Notes: generated by a model from the letters alone, not told the origin. A DNA stretch of 64,000 bases from Massilia sp. BJB1822 (GCF_013369485.1 NZ_JABWEB010000001.1:310001-374000); one strand, 5' to 3'. Positions 33,279 through 42,375 are shown, numbered from the stretch's first letter. A program made the numbers and translations.

Positions 33279-34256
33279 TTACTTCGCCGCTGCCGGCATC
33301 ACACCGGAGCCATCATCCTCGCTGCGCTCCACATTGGCGAAGTAGATGGCCAGGTCGTCGGCGGGCTGGAAGTTTTTCAGGCGCACTTGCAGGGTTTGGG
33401 CGTCGATTCTTTTGAAATCGCCGGGGAAGCAGAGGCTGACCAGTTCCGCGGGATTGCGCTTGATGATATTCAGGGTGAAGTCCTCGATGCCGCGCTTCCA
33501 GGTATTGCCGGTCTTGAGGATGTAGGAGACAGCGCGGGCGTTGGGGAAACCGCCCTCAGTGCGCGCAGCTATTTTTTCGTGGGCTTTGAAGAAGGCTTGG
33601 TCGGCGCAGTAGCGCTTTGCGAAATCGTCAGCGGTCGTCGTTGCGCCGGTGCCGGCGGAGACGAAGGGGCGGTATTCGTGGTGCACGCGCAGTACTTTGC
33701 GGGCGGGGAATTTCTGCCGCCAGATGTAGTTCACCCGCACCGACCAGCGCGAGCCGATTTCGCCATCCGCCAGCTCGCCGATCAGCCCAAGTTCCATCAG
33801 CTGTTGCCGCTGCCGAGGGTTCAGCTCCGGTACTTTGGCGCCGTCCTTGAAAGCGGCACTGAAGGCGATCTGCGCGTCGCTCAAGCCGGCTTTCTTCAAC
33901 TGGGCCGTGACGTCGCGCTCGTCGAGCGTGGCCTGCACGCGGGTGGTGAAGCCGACCGGCCTGCCATCCACACGGATCGAAAAGCCGCTGGGCTGGCCGT
34001 AGTAGGTATTTCCCATCTGGATCGCCACCGGATATTCAGGCAACGGGAAGATAATGGTCTCCTCCACATCGCGCGGGGCTTCGTTCACAAACTCGTAGTC
34101 CACGCTGATCAGATCGTGGCTGACGTTGAGTACCTCCTTCTTCATGGCGATGGCGTCGGTCTTGCGGAAGACAATGCCGCCGGTACTGACGGCGCCAATG
34201 CCGTCGTTGGCAAAGGCGAAGGAGGGAAGGAGCAGAGCGGCAAAAAATAATTTCAT
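33279..34256 (-). CDS. DUF4424 family exported protein
   Basis: A 325-residue protein with a short signal peptide (FAALLLPSFAFA-ND). NDGIGAVSTGGIVFRKTDAIAMKKEVLNVS and the repeated beta pattern (VDYEFVNEAPRDVEETIIFPLPEYP) are typical of DUF4424, a family of predicted periplasmic beta-rich proteins with no established function. It ends 12 bases from the convergent toxin stop and lies 61 bases after the DUF2306 gene, possibly co-transcribed with it. Confidence 0.82.
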   Translation of the reverse strand: MKLFFAALLLPSFAFANDGIGAVSTGGIVFRKTDAIAMKKEVLNVSHDLISVDYEFVNEAPRDVEETIIFPLPEYPVAIQMGNTYYGQPSGFSIRVDGRPVGFTTRVQATLDERDVTAQLKKAGLSDAQIAFSAAFKDGAKVPELNPRQRQQLMELGLIGELADGEIGSRWSVRVNYIWRQKFPARKVLRVHHEYRPFVSAGTGATTTADDFAKRYCADQAFFKAHEKIAARTEGGFPNARAVSYILKTGNTWKRGIEDFTLNIIKRNPAELVSLCFPGDFKRIDAQTLQVRLKNFQPADDLAIYFANVERSEDDGSGVMPAAAK

Positions 34257-34317
34257 GGCTAAGAACAGAAAACGGATTTTTGCTAACTTAGCACAATTGC
34301 AGAAACTCCCACAGCCG

Positions 34318-35172
34318 CTACATCCTGGGCAACCACATGCCCATGGCCGCCACGGCCACGCCTACGGCCGTGGCGGCACTCAAGACAAACAGCACAAGGG
34401 CCATGGCGAAGCGGGCCGCCGCGTTGCCGCGCTCACGGCAGCGCAAATAAAGTTCCAGCACGGCCAGCGGCAGCAGGTACTGGGCATAGGCCAGAAAACT
34501 CAGGAAAGGGCCGGTGAAGGTCTTGGGATCGAAACCGGCAGGGCCGCCATTCAGGGCCAGCCAGAACATCAGCCCAATGCGGAAGAACCAGACACCGCTG
34601 ACGCATAAAAACAGCCGCAGCGCCCAGCGGCGGTGCGCAGCAAAACTGCGCGCCAACGCGGTGCGCAGGGCCATGCCGCCGCACAGGAGAATCAGCGCGG
34701 CATTCAGGCTGGTGCCGATGTGCTGGACCGTGTCGCCCACCGCGCCGCGAAACCACAGCATATACAGGCCGCTCAAACTGCCCACCACGGCGCCCATGAG
34801 ATAGACGCGGCCATTCCAGCGGTGGAAAGCGGGGGCGATGGTACGCAAGCGGGGAATCAGCTGCAGCGCACCGCCCAGCATGATGACGGCCGCCAACAGC
34901 AGATGCGCGCCGATCGCCAGATTACCGGCGCGGTCGCCGGCCACATAGCCATGACTCATGACCTGATTCCAGCCCTGCAGGTCGCCGCGCGCCGCCGCGC
35001 CGCCATACATGGCGACAATATAGGCCACGAAGATCATCTGGCCCGTCAGCACGAGCAGAAACCACAGCGTCGCGGCAGCGTTCAGCGCAGCCGTTGCCCA
35101 CGATGCGCCGCGCGCCGGGCGCATTGGCTGGGAGTAGAAGGGTGTGGAACTTGCTGGTATGGCGTCTGGCAT
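34318..35172 (-). CDS. DUF2306 family membrane protein
   Basis: A 284-residue integral membrane protein with about seven helices and the family pattern HLLLAAVIMLGGALQLIPRLRTIAPAFHRWNGRVYLMGAVVGSLSGLYM, with its conserved His residues. The ATG at 35172 is preceded by AGGAGA; the frame is open to 35913 but upstream sequence is antisense to the kinase gene. Such genes are often found beside LytS/LytR-type systems, as here. Function unknown. Divergent from the sensor kinase; three ACGGTT repeats lie in between. Confidence 0.82.
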   Translation of the reverse strand: MPDAIPASSTPFYSQPMRPARGASWATAALNAAATLWFLLVLTGQMIFVAYIVAMYGGAAARGDLQGWNQVMSHGYVAGDRAGNLAIGAHLLLAAVIMLGGALQLIPRLRTIAPAFHRWNGRVYLMGAVVGSLSGLYMLWFRGAVGDTVQHIGTSLNAALILLCGGMALRTALARSFAAHRRWALRLFLCVSGVWFFRIGLMFWLALNGGPAGFDPKTFTGPFLSFLAYAQYLLPLAVLELYLRCRERGNAAARFAMALVLFVLSAATAVGVAVAAMGMWLPRM

Positions 35173-35261
35173 GGCACTGTCTCCTGGTTTGTTGGACATG
35201 CGCCAGAGTAGCCAGCCAGGCACGCAACTGGTACGCCAAAGCGGAATCCATGCGACCGGCG

Positions 35262-35299
35262 ACGGTTTTGGGGGCTTGAACGACGGTTGGCTTACGGTT
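35262..35299. promoter_or_regulatory. Three ACGGTT direct repeats, possible LytTR-regulator site
   Basis: ACGGTT occurs at 35262, 35283 and 35294, spaced 21 and 11 bases, that is two turns and one turn of the helix. LytTR domains bind direct repeats with a GTT core about 21 bases apart. The site lies between the DUF2306 gene and the LytS-type kinase gene, next to the LytTR regulator's operon. Confidence 0.5.
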
Positions 35300-35310
35300 A
35301 TTGTGGCGCG

Positions 35311-36381
35311 ATGAGTCCCGCGCCTTCCGCCGCCCGTTCGTCCCGCAGCGCCCTGCCCACCCTGCGGCAGACGGCGATCGTGACGGCAGCCACCTTGCTG
35401 CTGTCTTGGCTGCTGCATGCGCTCACCGGCACGCCCTTTGCCACTGTCTTCAGCCGCGTGGGCTTTGTGGGCGCCTGCCTGCTGATGGCCTATTCGGCGG
35501 CCGGCAAGTGGCATCCGCGCTGGCTGGCGCCGGGGGCGGCGCGCCTGTTCGCCATTGTGCTGATGGCGCCCCTGGCCTCGCTGGGTACGGCGGTGCTGAG
35601 CCAGGGCGGCAATGTGCTGGCCTACCTGCACAAGACCGAAACGCTGATCGGCCACATTCTGATGGTGATTCTGGCGCTGGTCTTTGGCCTGCTGTTCTCC
35701 CTGCTGGCGATGCGCAATGAGCGCCGGGCAAACGAACGTGCCGACCGACTGCAGGCAGAGCTGGAAAGGAATACGCTGGAACGCGAACTGCTCGATGCGC
35801 GCATGCGCCTGCTGCAGGCCCAGATCGAGCCGCATTTCCTGTTCAATACCCTGGCGAATGTGGAAGCCCTGGTCGCCGCCGGCTCCAGCAATGCGGGGCC
35901 GGTGCTGCGCCACCTGATCGCCTATCTGCGCGCTGCCATGCCGCGCCTGGGCGATGCCGACGCCACGCTGGAAACGGAATTACAGCTGGTGCGCAACTAC
36001 CTGGAACTGATGCGCCTACGCATGCCGGACCGTCTGCAATTTACGGTGGTTAAGTTGCCCACGCTGGCCCAGCTTCGCTTTCCGGCCATGGCTTTGCTAA
36101 CGCTGGTGGAAAACGCGGTACGCCACGGCATCGATCCCAGTGTGGATGGCGGCCGTATCGAAGTGGGCGGCCAACGCGATCCCGTGGACGGCAAGGTGCT
36201 TTTATGGGTGAGCGACAGCGGCATGGGCATGTCCGAAACGGCGCAACCGGGGACAGGCTTAAGCAATCTGCGCACCCGCCTGCAAGCGTTTTACGGCGGC
36301 AACGCCCATATCGAACTGCACGAGCAAACGCCGCGCGGCCTGCGCGTGGAACTGCACTTTTATCCGGAACCTAAGCCATGA
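35311..36381 (+). CDS. LytS/YpdA-type membrane sensor histidine kinase
   Basis: A 356-residue kinase with four N-terminal helices, a short coiled coil (ERRANERADRLQAELERNTLERELLDARMRL), and the His_kinase domain QIEPHFLFNTLANVEAL (His175), followed by an ATPase domain with LVENAVRHG and DSGMGM. The His in HFLFN defines the LytS family. The ATG at 35311 gives MSPAPSAARS; the 35287 start is less likely. Its stop overlaps the next ATG (ATGA), so kinase and regulator are coupled. The signal is not known. Confidence 0.92.
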   Translation: MSPAPSAARSSRSALPTLRQTAIVTAATLLLSWLLHALTGTPFATVFSRVGFVGACLLMAYSAAGKWHPRWLAPGAARLFAIVLMAPLASLGTAVLSQGGNVLAYLHKTETLIGHILMVILALVFGLLFSLLAMRNERRANERADRLQAELERNTLERELLDARMRLLQAQIEPHFLFNTLANVEALVAAGSSNAGPVLRHLIAYLRAAMPRLGDADATLETELQLVRNYLELMRLRMPDRLQFTVVKLPTLAQLRFPAMALLTLVENAVRHGIDPSVDGGRIEVGGQRDPVDGKVLLWVSDSGMGMSETAQPGTGLSNLRTRLQAFYGGNAHIELHEQTPRGLRVELHFYPEPKP

Positions 36382-37148
36382 CGCCTATCACCGCCCTCAT
36401 CGCCGACGACGAGCCGCTGCTGCGCGAACGCCTGCGCAGCCATCTGGCGCAGCTATGGCCGGAACTGCACCTGACCGGCGACGCACGCAACGGTGCCGAG
36501 GCGCTGGAACTGTTCGAACAGCACCAGCCGCAGATTGTGTTCCTCGACATTCATATGCCTGGATTGAACGGGATTGAGACGGCCAAGGCGCTGGCGCGCC
36601 GCGCGCACCTGGTCTTCGTTACCGCTTACGAGCAGTATGCGCTGCAGGCATTCGAACAGGGCGCCATCGACTATCTGGTCAAGCCTATCGATGCGGAACG
36701 CCTGGCCGATACGGTGCAGCGTTTGCAGCGCCAACTGGCGGCGCCGTTCCAGACCAATCAGACGCTGGATGCGGCGCTGGACCTGTTGGCGGGAAGGCTG
36801 GAACAGCGTATCCCACCGCGGCGTTGGCTGCAATGGATCAAGGCATCGGTCGGCAATAGCGTGCGGCTGATACCGGTCGAGCAGGTCAGCTTTCTGCGCG
36901 CCGAGGAAAAATACACCCTGGTAACCTGGGATGAAGGCGAAGCGCTGATCCGCAAGAGCATCCGCGAGCTGGTGGAGGAACTCGATCCCGAACGCTTCGT
37001 GCAAGTCCACCGCTCGGCCATCGTCAACCTCGGCTATGTCACCGAAGTCGTACGCGGCGTGAACGAAACCGCCGAACTGCATCTGCGCGGGCGCAAGGAG
37101 GTCTTGCCGGTCAGCCGCAGCTACCTGCATCACTTCCGGCAGATGTAA
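36378..37148 (+). CDS. LytTR family response regulator
   Basis: A 256-residue regulator. The N-terminal receiver contains Asp57 in VFLDIHMPGLNG, with the acidic pocket at ADDEP and Lys in LVKPID. The C-terminal LytTR domain (about 150-250: IKASVGNSVRLIPVEQVSFLRAEEKYTLVTWDEGEALIRKSIREL and FVQVHRSAIVNLGYVTEV) binds GTT-type direct repeats. Partner of the kinase gene just upstream, with ATGA overlap. Candidate target repeats lie before the kinase gene. Confidence 0.94.
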   Translation: MTPITALIADDEPLLRERLRSHLAQLWPELHLTGDARNGAEALELFEQHQPQIVFLDIHMPGLNGIETAKALARRAHLVFVTAYEQYALQAFEQGAIDYLVKPIDAERLADTVQRLQRQLAAPFQTNQTLDAALDLLAGRLEQRIPPRRWLQWIKASVGNSVRLIPVEQVSFLRAEEKYTLVTWDEGEALIRKSIRELVEELDPERFVQVHRSAIVNLGYVTEVVRGVNETAELHLRGRKEVLPVSRSYLHHFRQM

Positions 37149-37161
37149 TGCAAGGCGCCGC

Positions 37162-38130
37162 TTAGCGTGGCACGGAGTAGTTCACCGGGATGAAGGTATA
37201 GCCTTTGCCGCTGGCTTTCAGGTGGCCCAGTGCGGGGAAGGGGAGGTGGGCGGCGCCGATCAGATAGCCGTCCTTGGCGGCCGCCGCAAATGCGGCTTTG
37301 CGTTCAGCTATGGCAGCCTTGCCTTCGCTATCGAAAGCCATGCCGACGGAGGGGTTCTCGAACTGCACCGCGGCGACGTGGATCAAGTCGCCCAGCAGCA
37401 CCAGCTTTTCGCCCTTGCTCTCGACAATGTAGCTGATGTGGCCTGGCGTATGACCGGCGCTGGCATAGGACTTGATGCCGGGGGTCAGCTCGCCGTTCTG
37501 CGTGATCGGCTGGAACTTGTTGGCGCTGATATACGGGGCCATGGAGCTGATCGCGCCCTGGAAGAAGCCTTTCGTGTCCGCTGGCGCCTTGTCCATATTC
37601 GCCTGGCTGAGCCAATAGTCGGCATCGGCCTTGCCGGCGCGGACCACGGCGTTGGGGAAGGCCGCTTCTTTGCCAACGGCCAGGCCGCCCACGTGGTCGA
37701 AGTGCATATGAGTGATGTAGATTTCATCGACCTGCTCCGGCTGGTAGCCGGCAGCTTTCAGATTGCCGGCCAGCTTGCCCAGCGTGGGACCGAACAGGCT
37801 GGCGGCGCCGGTGTCGATCAGAACCAGCTTGCTGCCGGTATTGATCAGGAAACCGTTGAAGGAAGTCTCCAGCGGGCTTTTTGTGAACGCCTTACGCAAG
37901 GCTTGATTATTCTTCGCGGCGGGCTGCTGCAGCAGCTTATCCACCGGCAGTTCGGTGGTGCCGTCGCTCAGCACCGTCACCTCGAAGTCGCCCAGCATAG
38001 TGCGATAGAAGCCCGGCGCCTGGAACTTGGCCATCGGCGCGGCTGCCTGCGCCGGAGCGAGGGAAAAGGCGGCTGCCACAGCTGCGGCCACGGCGATAGG
38101 CTGGGACGATTTGAACAGGGTATTGAACAT
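37162..38130 (-). CDS. Secreted metallo-beta-lactamase-fold hydrolase
   Basis: A 322-residue protein with a signal peptide (SLAPAQA-AAP). The MBL zinc motif THMHFDHVGG is intact, followed by AGHTPGHISY and GDLIHVAAVQFENPS. This branch (PQQ-/lactonase-like, often annotated MBL fold metallo-hydrolase) includes quorum-quenching lactonases, but the sequence alone does not establish activity. SD AAGGAAGA precedes the ATG. The AraC gene lies 43 bases upstream in the same direction, probably its regulator. Confidence 0.88.
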   Translation of the reverse strand: MFNTLFKSSQPIAVAAAVAAAFSLAPAQAAAPMAKFQAPGFYRTMLGDFEVTVLSDGTTELPVDKLLQQPAAKNNQALRKAFTKSPLETSFNGFLINTGSKLVLIDTGAASLFGPTLGKLAGNLKAAGYQPEQVDEIYITHMHFDHVGGLAVGKEAAFPNAVVRAGKADADYWLSQANMDKAPADTKGFFQGAISSMAPYISANKFQPITQNGELTPGIKSYASAGHTPGHISYIVESKGEKLVLLGDLIHVAAVQFENPSVGMAFDSEGKAAIAERKAAFAAAAKDGYLIGAAHLPFPALGHLKASGKGYTFIPVNYSVPR

Positions 38131-38173
38131 TATGGTCTTCCTTATTTCGGGTTAAGTTTTTACTGCAGGAGAT

Positions 38174-39034
38174 TCAGCGCGCGCGCGACGGCGGGCAGCC
38201 AAAGCGTTCGCGGAAGCGTGAAGCAAAACGGGAACTGGCCTGATATCCGGACGCCTCGGCAATCTGGGGAATGCTCCACGCCGTGGTCTGCAACAGCGTC
38301 ATGGCGTGGTGCATGCGGATATCCAGCAAGAGAGTTTCAAAACGCAGGTTTTCGCTGGCCAAGCGGCGGCGCAGCGTCGCTTCGCTCATCGCCAGTTCCT
38401 GCGCCGCCATGGCCGTTGTCCAGCGGCGCTGCGGGGCGGGACTGAGCAAGCCTTTGAGCCTGTCGCCGATCTGCAGGACAGAGGGGCGGGGGAAGACGCA
38501 GCCCCGTTCCGCCAGCGCGAGCAGAAGCCCGACCAGCCTATGCCGCTGTTCGCGGTCGCTAACCTGGGCCGCCAGCATGCCGCGCACGCAGTAGTCCAGC
38601 GTATCGGCCAATTGGGTATCGAGGTCGAGCCGCTGTGTGCTGCTGAGGGGCGAAGACAGCGCAGCTTCGCTCTCGTATTGTTTGTAGAACTCCAGGATCA
38701 CTTCGGGCGGCAAGGCCAGGAAAGTGGAACGGAAGACCCGCTCTTCCCCGCCGGGGGTTTTGCGGACGTCGGCGCGGGTGTGCTGGGCCACGGCAAGCAA
38801 TGTCAGTGGCGCGTCCAGGAGCTGCTGCGTTGCGCCGATGTCGAGCGTCAGCGTTCCCGAACGGACCAGCAAGAGCGTGGCGTCGAAAAACTGAAAACCG
38901 CACACGGCCTGCTCACGGCGCAGCAGGGGTTGCGCCATCATGCCTACGCCGTCGCGCACGGCGAGCGTGTCTGGCGGGAGCGGCAGCCGGGTGGCTCGCT
39001 TGGTCTGGGTGCGTGGAGGAAGGTAGAAGTCCAT
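38174..39034 (-). CDS. AraC family regulator
   Basis: A 286-residue regulator with an N-terminal cupin-like sensing region and a C-terminal two-helix AraC domain (MAAQELAMSEATLRRRLASENLRFETLLLDIRMHHAMTLLQTTAWSIPQIAEASGYQASSRFASRFRERFG). The ATG at 39034 is preferred; a GTG at 39052 is also in frame. It lies 43 bases before the MBL-fold hydrolase gene in the same direction. Confidence 0.88.
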   Translation of the reverse strand: MDFYLPPRTQTKRATRLPLPPDTLAVRDGVGMMAQPLLRREQAVCGFQFFDATLLLVRSGTLTLDIGATQQLLDAPLTLLAVAQHTRADVRKTPGGEERVFRSTFLALPPEVILEFYKQYESEAALSSPLSSTQRLDLDTQLADTLDYCVRGMLAAQVSDREQRHRLVGLLLALAERGCVFPRPSVLQIGDRLKGLLSPAPQRRWTTAMAAQELAMSEATLRRRLASENLRFETLLLDIRMHHAMTLLQTTAWSIPQIAEASGYQASSRFASRFRERFGCPPSRAR

Positions 39035-39116
39035 GCCGAAATTATATTTCACGCATGTTTTTACAAACCTACCTATCCGATCAATTAACTACACAAAACC
39101 GATCAATCTGACTGGT

Positions 39117-39833
39117 TTAGTTTGCATACTCCCGCATCAGGCTATCCAGGAAAACAAACAGCTTCTGGTTCATGGCGGCGTAGCTGTTGACGCGCAATGC
39201 AGCCGGCTGCTGCACGTAGCGGTGCGCGGTCAGCGTTGCCAGCTCCGCTTCGGAAGCGGCAATGAGCAGTTCCACCGCCTCGGGCGTGAACTCCATATGG
39301 CATTGGAAGCCGTAGACCAGATCGCGGTATGCGATGATCTGGCGCGGACAGCCCTCGCTGGCGGCAATCACCGTTGCAGCCGGGGTCAGGCCGGGCATAT
39401 CGCTATGCCAGTGTCCTGTTTCCAGCGTGTCGCCGAAGTGGGCGAATTTGGCGTTGGCCTTGCCCGCGGCAGTGAGCGCGATGGGGAAATTGCCGATCTC
39501 CTTTTCGGGACTAGGCTCGCTTGGCGCCCCCAAGGCAGCACCTATCAGCTGGGCGCCGAGGCAGACGCCCACCACGGCCTTCCCGGCATTCGCGCATTTG
39601 ACGATGAGCGCCTGTTCGGCGGCAGAGTCGAAATGCGGACACTCTTGCCTGGTGGTGGCCGGCGACTGCGGGCCGCCCAGCACGACCAGCAGGTCGATGG
39701 CGTCCACCGTCTGCGGCAGCGGCTCGCCGGCATAGACGCGCGAATAGCTCGCCGTGTAAGCGCGTGTCTTGACCCAGGTTTCATACGCACCGGGCGCTTC
39801 GAAGGATTCGTGAACCACAAAATGGATATGCAT
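39117..39833 (-). CDS. Class I glutamine amidotransferase (GuaA-domain-like)
   Basis: A 238-residue stand-alone class I glutamine amidotransferase. LLVVLGGPQSP and VVGVCLGAQLIGAALGA (nucleophile Cys) are present, with the catalytic His-x-Glu in FQCHMEFTPE. The synthase partner domain is absent, as in homologues annotated GMP synthase-like; the acceptor is unknown. It starts 9 bases after the yggS stop with AAGGAG upstream, so the two form an operon; a link with amine or PLP-related metabolism is possible but unproven. Confidence 0.87.
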   Translation of the reverse strand: MHIHFVVHESFEAPGAYETWVKTRAYTASYSRVYAGEPLPQTVDAIDLLVVLGGPQSPATTRQECPHFDSAAEQALIVKCANAGKAVVGVCLGAQLIGAALGAPSEPSPEKEIGNFPIALTAAGKANAKFAHFGDTLETGHWHSDMPGLTPAATVIAASEGCPRQIIAYRDLVYGFQCHMEFTPEAVELLIAASEAELATLTAHRYVQQPAALRVNSYAAMNQKLFVFLDSLMREYAN

Positions 39834-39842
39834 GACGGCTCC

Positions 39843-40655
39843 TTAAGCCTGTGCGGCAGGCCAGTAATATGCGTCCGGCGTGGAGCGAGCGCCAAAGATG
39901 GCCTGGCCCACGCGCACCACCGTGGCGCCCTCCTCGATAGCGATCTCGTAGTCGCCGGACATGCCCATGGATAGCTCATCGAGACCGATGCCATCCGGCG
40001 CCTCCTGGCGCAGACGGTCGCGCAGGCCGCGCAGCAGGGCGAAACACTGGCGCACGCGCGAAGCTTCGGCCGACAGCACGGCCAGCGTCATGAAGCCGCG
40101 CACGCGCAGCGCGGAAAAGGCGGGCAGGGCGTGCAGGAAGGCGCCCACTTCCTCGGGCGGCAGACCGTACTTGCTCGCCTCGCCCGATGTATTCACCTGC
40201 ACGAAAACATCCAGCGCCCGGCCTTCGGCCTGCAGGCGCCGGTCCAGCTCCTCGGCCAGGCGCAGGCTGTCCAGCGCCTGGAATTCGGTGGCGAAGCGTG
40301 CCACCAGCTTGGCCTTGTTCGTCTGCAGATGGCCGATCACCGACCACTGCACATCGGACAGATCGGCCATCGCCTCCCATTTGCCATGTGCTTCCTGTAC
40401 CTTGTTCTCGCCGAGCTGGCGACAACCGGCCGCGTAGGCCAGGCGGATGCGCGCTTCGTCCACGGTCTTGCTCACCGGGAGCAGGCGCACGCTGGACGGA
40501 TCGCATCCAGCACGCCGGCAAGCTGCGGCAATGCGCTCATGGACAGCGGCGAGATTGCGCTGGAAATCAGCCACGGAGGCAGCTTGCGGCCAGCGTCCAT
40601 GCTGGTCGTGCAAGGTAGGGGTTTCCAAAGGTATGCTGACGTTTTCCGCATTCAT
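39843..40655 (-). CDS. yggS: YggS family pyridoxal-phosphate homeostasis protein
   Basis: A 270-residue PLP-binding protein of the COG0325 family. The PLP lysine is in LLPVSKTVDEARIRLAYAAG (Lys63); further conserved segments are GENKVQEAHGKWE, WSVIGHLQTNKAK, LSMGMSGDYEIAIEEGATVVRVGQAIFG. YggS binds PLP and affects vitamin B6 and amino-acid balance; no enzymatic reaction is established. The ATG at 40655 follows GAGGTGAACGCA. The neighbouring divergent PtsJ-like regulator, which uses PLP itself, fits a B6-related locus. Confidence 0.93.
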   Translation of the reverse strand: MNAENVSIPLETPTLHDQHGRWPQAASVADFQRNLAAVHERIAAACRRAGCDPSSVRLLPVSKTVDEARIRLAYAAGCRQLGENKVQEAHGKWEAMADLSDVQWSVIGHLQTNKAKLVARFATEFQALDSLRLAEELDRRLQAEGRALDVFVQVNTSGEASKYGLPPEEVGAFLHALPAFSALRVRGFMTLAVLSAEASRVRQCFALLRGLRDRLRQEAPDGIGLDELSMGMSGDYEIAIEEGATVVRVGQAIFGARSTPDAYYWPAAQA

Positions 40656-40695
40656 TGCGTTCACCTCGATATCAGAAAGCCATGGTGTACAATTT

Positions 40696-40724
40696 GTCCT
40701 AGGCCAAATGCTATCACGTCCTAG
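40696..40724. promoter_or_regulatory. GTCCTAG direct repeats, possible MocR regulator site
   Basis: GTCCTAG occurs at 40696-40702 and 40718-40724, 22 bases (about two helix turns) apart in the same orientation, between yggS and the MocR-type gene and ending 7 bases before its start codon. MocR/PdxR-type regulators often bind direct repeats in such divergent regions. Confidence 0.55.
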
Positions 40725-40730
40725 ATTATT

Positions 40731-42032
40731 ATGGGAATTACAGGAAAAACCGCGGCAGACATATTCGACAGCATCCGCATGCTGACTCAGACAGGCGCCT
40801 TGACGGCCGGCCAGGAGCTGCCTACGGTGCGCGACCTGGCCGCCACGCTGGGCGTCAACCGCAATACGATCTCGATGGCCTACAAGCGCCTGGCGGCAGC
40901 CGGCATCGCGGTCACGCAAGGGCGCTTGGGCACGGTGATTCGAGCGCAGAGCGGCCCAGGCGAGCAGGAAGGCGCGCTGCCCGGCTCACCGCTGGCCGAT
41001 CTGGGCAGCGGCAACCCGAATGCGGCCTGGCTGCCGGATATCGGCGCCGCCCTGGCCCGCAAGCCCTACCGTGCGCGCCTGTATGGCGAGCCGCCGGTCG
41101 ATCCTGAACTGGAAACCGCGGCGCGCCAGTGGCTGGCCAAAGACTGTCCCGAGCATCTCGAAATCAATCTGACGCATGGCTCGGTGGATGCGATCGAAAG
41201 GCTGCTGGCAGCGCATCTGGTGGCGGGCGATAAGGTGGCGGTGGAAGATCCCTGCTTCATCAGCAGCGTGAATGCGCTGCGCGCCGCCGGGCTGCAAACC
41301 GTGGGCGTGGCCGTCGATGCGCAGGGCATGCAGGCCGAGGCGCTGGAAGAGGCGCTGGCGCAGGGCGCGCAAGCCGTCATCATCACGCCGCGCGCCCACA
41401 ATCCAAGCGGCTGCAGCCTGAGTCCGGCCCGCTCGCGCAAGCTGCGCAGCGTGCTGGCAAGGCATCCACATGTGCTGGTCATCGCCGACGATCATTTTTC
41501 CCTGCTGTCGGTGATGGATTATCAGGATGTGATTCCCCCTACGGCCCGCCGCTGGGCGCTGATACGCTCCGTCTCCAAGATGTTCGGCCCCGATCTGCGC
41601 CTGGCCTTCGTGGCAAGCGATGCGCAGACCTCCCAGCGCCTGCGTCTGCGCCTGGCCCCAGGCACGAACTGGGTCAGCCATCTTTTGCAGGATGCCGTTG
41701 CCGCCTGCCTCTCTTCGCCGGAGGTGTCGGAACAGATCGCCCGCGCCAGGGATGGCTATGCACAGCATCGCGAAATCATGACCCGGGCGCTTGCCCAGCA
41801 AGACATCGCCGTCGCGTCGCCCGCCGATGGCTTGAATCTGTGGCTGCCATTGCAGCAAAACTCCCAGGCGCTGGTGCTGGCACTGGCGCAGCACGGATGG
41901 CTGGTGCGCGGCGGCGAATCTTTCGGACTGCAAGCGCCGGCACACGGCTTGCGCATCACCATCTCCACGATCACCGAGGAAAAAGCCCAGGAGTTCGCGC
42001 GCATTCTGCGCAAGGCGCTGGATCAGAGCTAG
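40731..42032 (+). CDS. MocR-type GntR/aminotransferase regulator, PtsJ-like
   Basis: A 433-residue protein: an N-terminal GntR winged helix (ADIFDSIRMLTQTGALTAGQELPTVRDLAATLGVNRNTISMAYKRLAAAGI) fused to a fold-type-I aminotransferase domain (LTHGSVDAIERLLAAHLVAGDKVAVEDPCF, PRAHNPSG), with the PLP lysine in SVSKMFGPDLR (Lys283). It most resembles PtsJ, a PLP-dependent regulator of a pyridoxal kinase gene. Here it is divergent from yggS across a 75-base region with paired GTCCTAG repeats. Control of yggS and itself is likely but inferred. Confidence 0.88.
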   Translation: MGITGKTAADIFDSIRMLTQTGALTAGQELPTVRDLAATLGVNRNTISMAYKRLAAAGIAVTQGRLGTVIRAQSGPGEQEGALPGSPLADLGSGNPNAAWLPDIGAALARKPYRARLYGEPPVDPELETAARQWLAKDCPEHLEINLTHGSVDAIERLLAAHLVAGDKVAVEDPCFISSVNALRAAGLQTVGVAVDAQGMQAEALEEALAQGAQAVIITPRAHNPSGCSLSPARSRKLRSVLARHPHVLVIADDHFSLLSVMDYQDVIPPTARRWALIRSVSKMFGPDLRLAFVASDAQTSQRLRLRLAPGTNWVSHLLQDAVAACLSSPEVSEQIARARDGYAQHREIMTRALAQQDIAVASPADGLNLWLPLQQNSQALVLALAQHGWLVRGGESFGLQAPAHGLRITISTITEEKAQEFARILRKALDQS

Positions 42033-42104
42033 TTGCATGCTGTCGCGCCGTGGACTATGCTTACTTGTACAACTTATCGCACATCCTTCTAAATTGGCGC
42101 AACC

Positions 42105-42371
42105 ATGAGAATCATCAATTTCTCCGATGCTCGCAGCAACCTGAGATCAGTGATCGATCAGGTGGTGGAAGACGCAGATGTAACGGTTATCTCACGGCGC
42201 GATGCGCCCGATGCGGTATTGATGTCCTTTGAGCATTACAGCAGCCTGATAGAAACCGTTCACTTATTAAGCTCGCCAGCAAACGCCGCCCATCTGGCGA
42301 AGTCAATGGCCCAGGCCCGAGCCGGAAAAGCACAGCGCAGGAAACTTATCGAGCCCACCGACGCCGAGTAG
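42105..42371 (+). CDS. YefM/Phd family antitoxin, orphan
   Basis: An 88-residue protein with the Phd/YefM pattern INFSDARSNLRSVIDQVVEDADVTVISRRDAPDAVLMSFEHYSSLIETVHLLSSPANA. YefM autoregulates and neutralises the YoeB mRNA interferase. Only a short in-frame remnant of YoeB follows, so the antitoxin is now without its toxin in this window. Confidence 0.93.
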   Translation: MRIINFSDARSNLRSVIDQVVEDADVTVISRRDAPDAVLMSFEHYSSLIETVHLLSSPANAAHLAKSMAQARAGKAQRRKLIEPTDAE

Positions 42372-42375
42372 GCGG

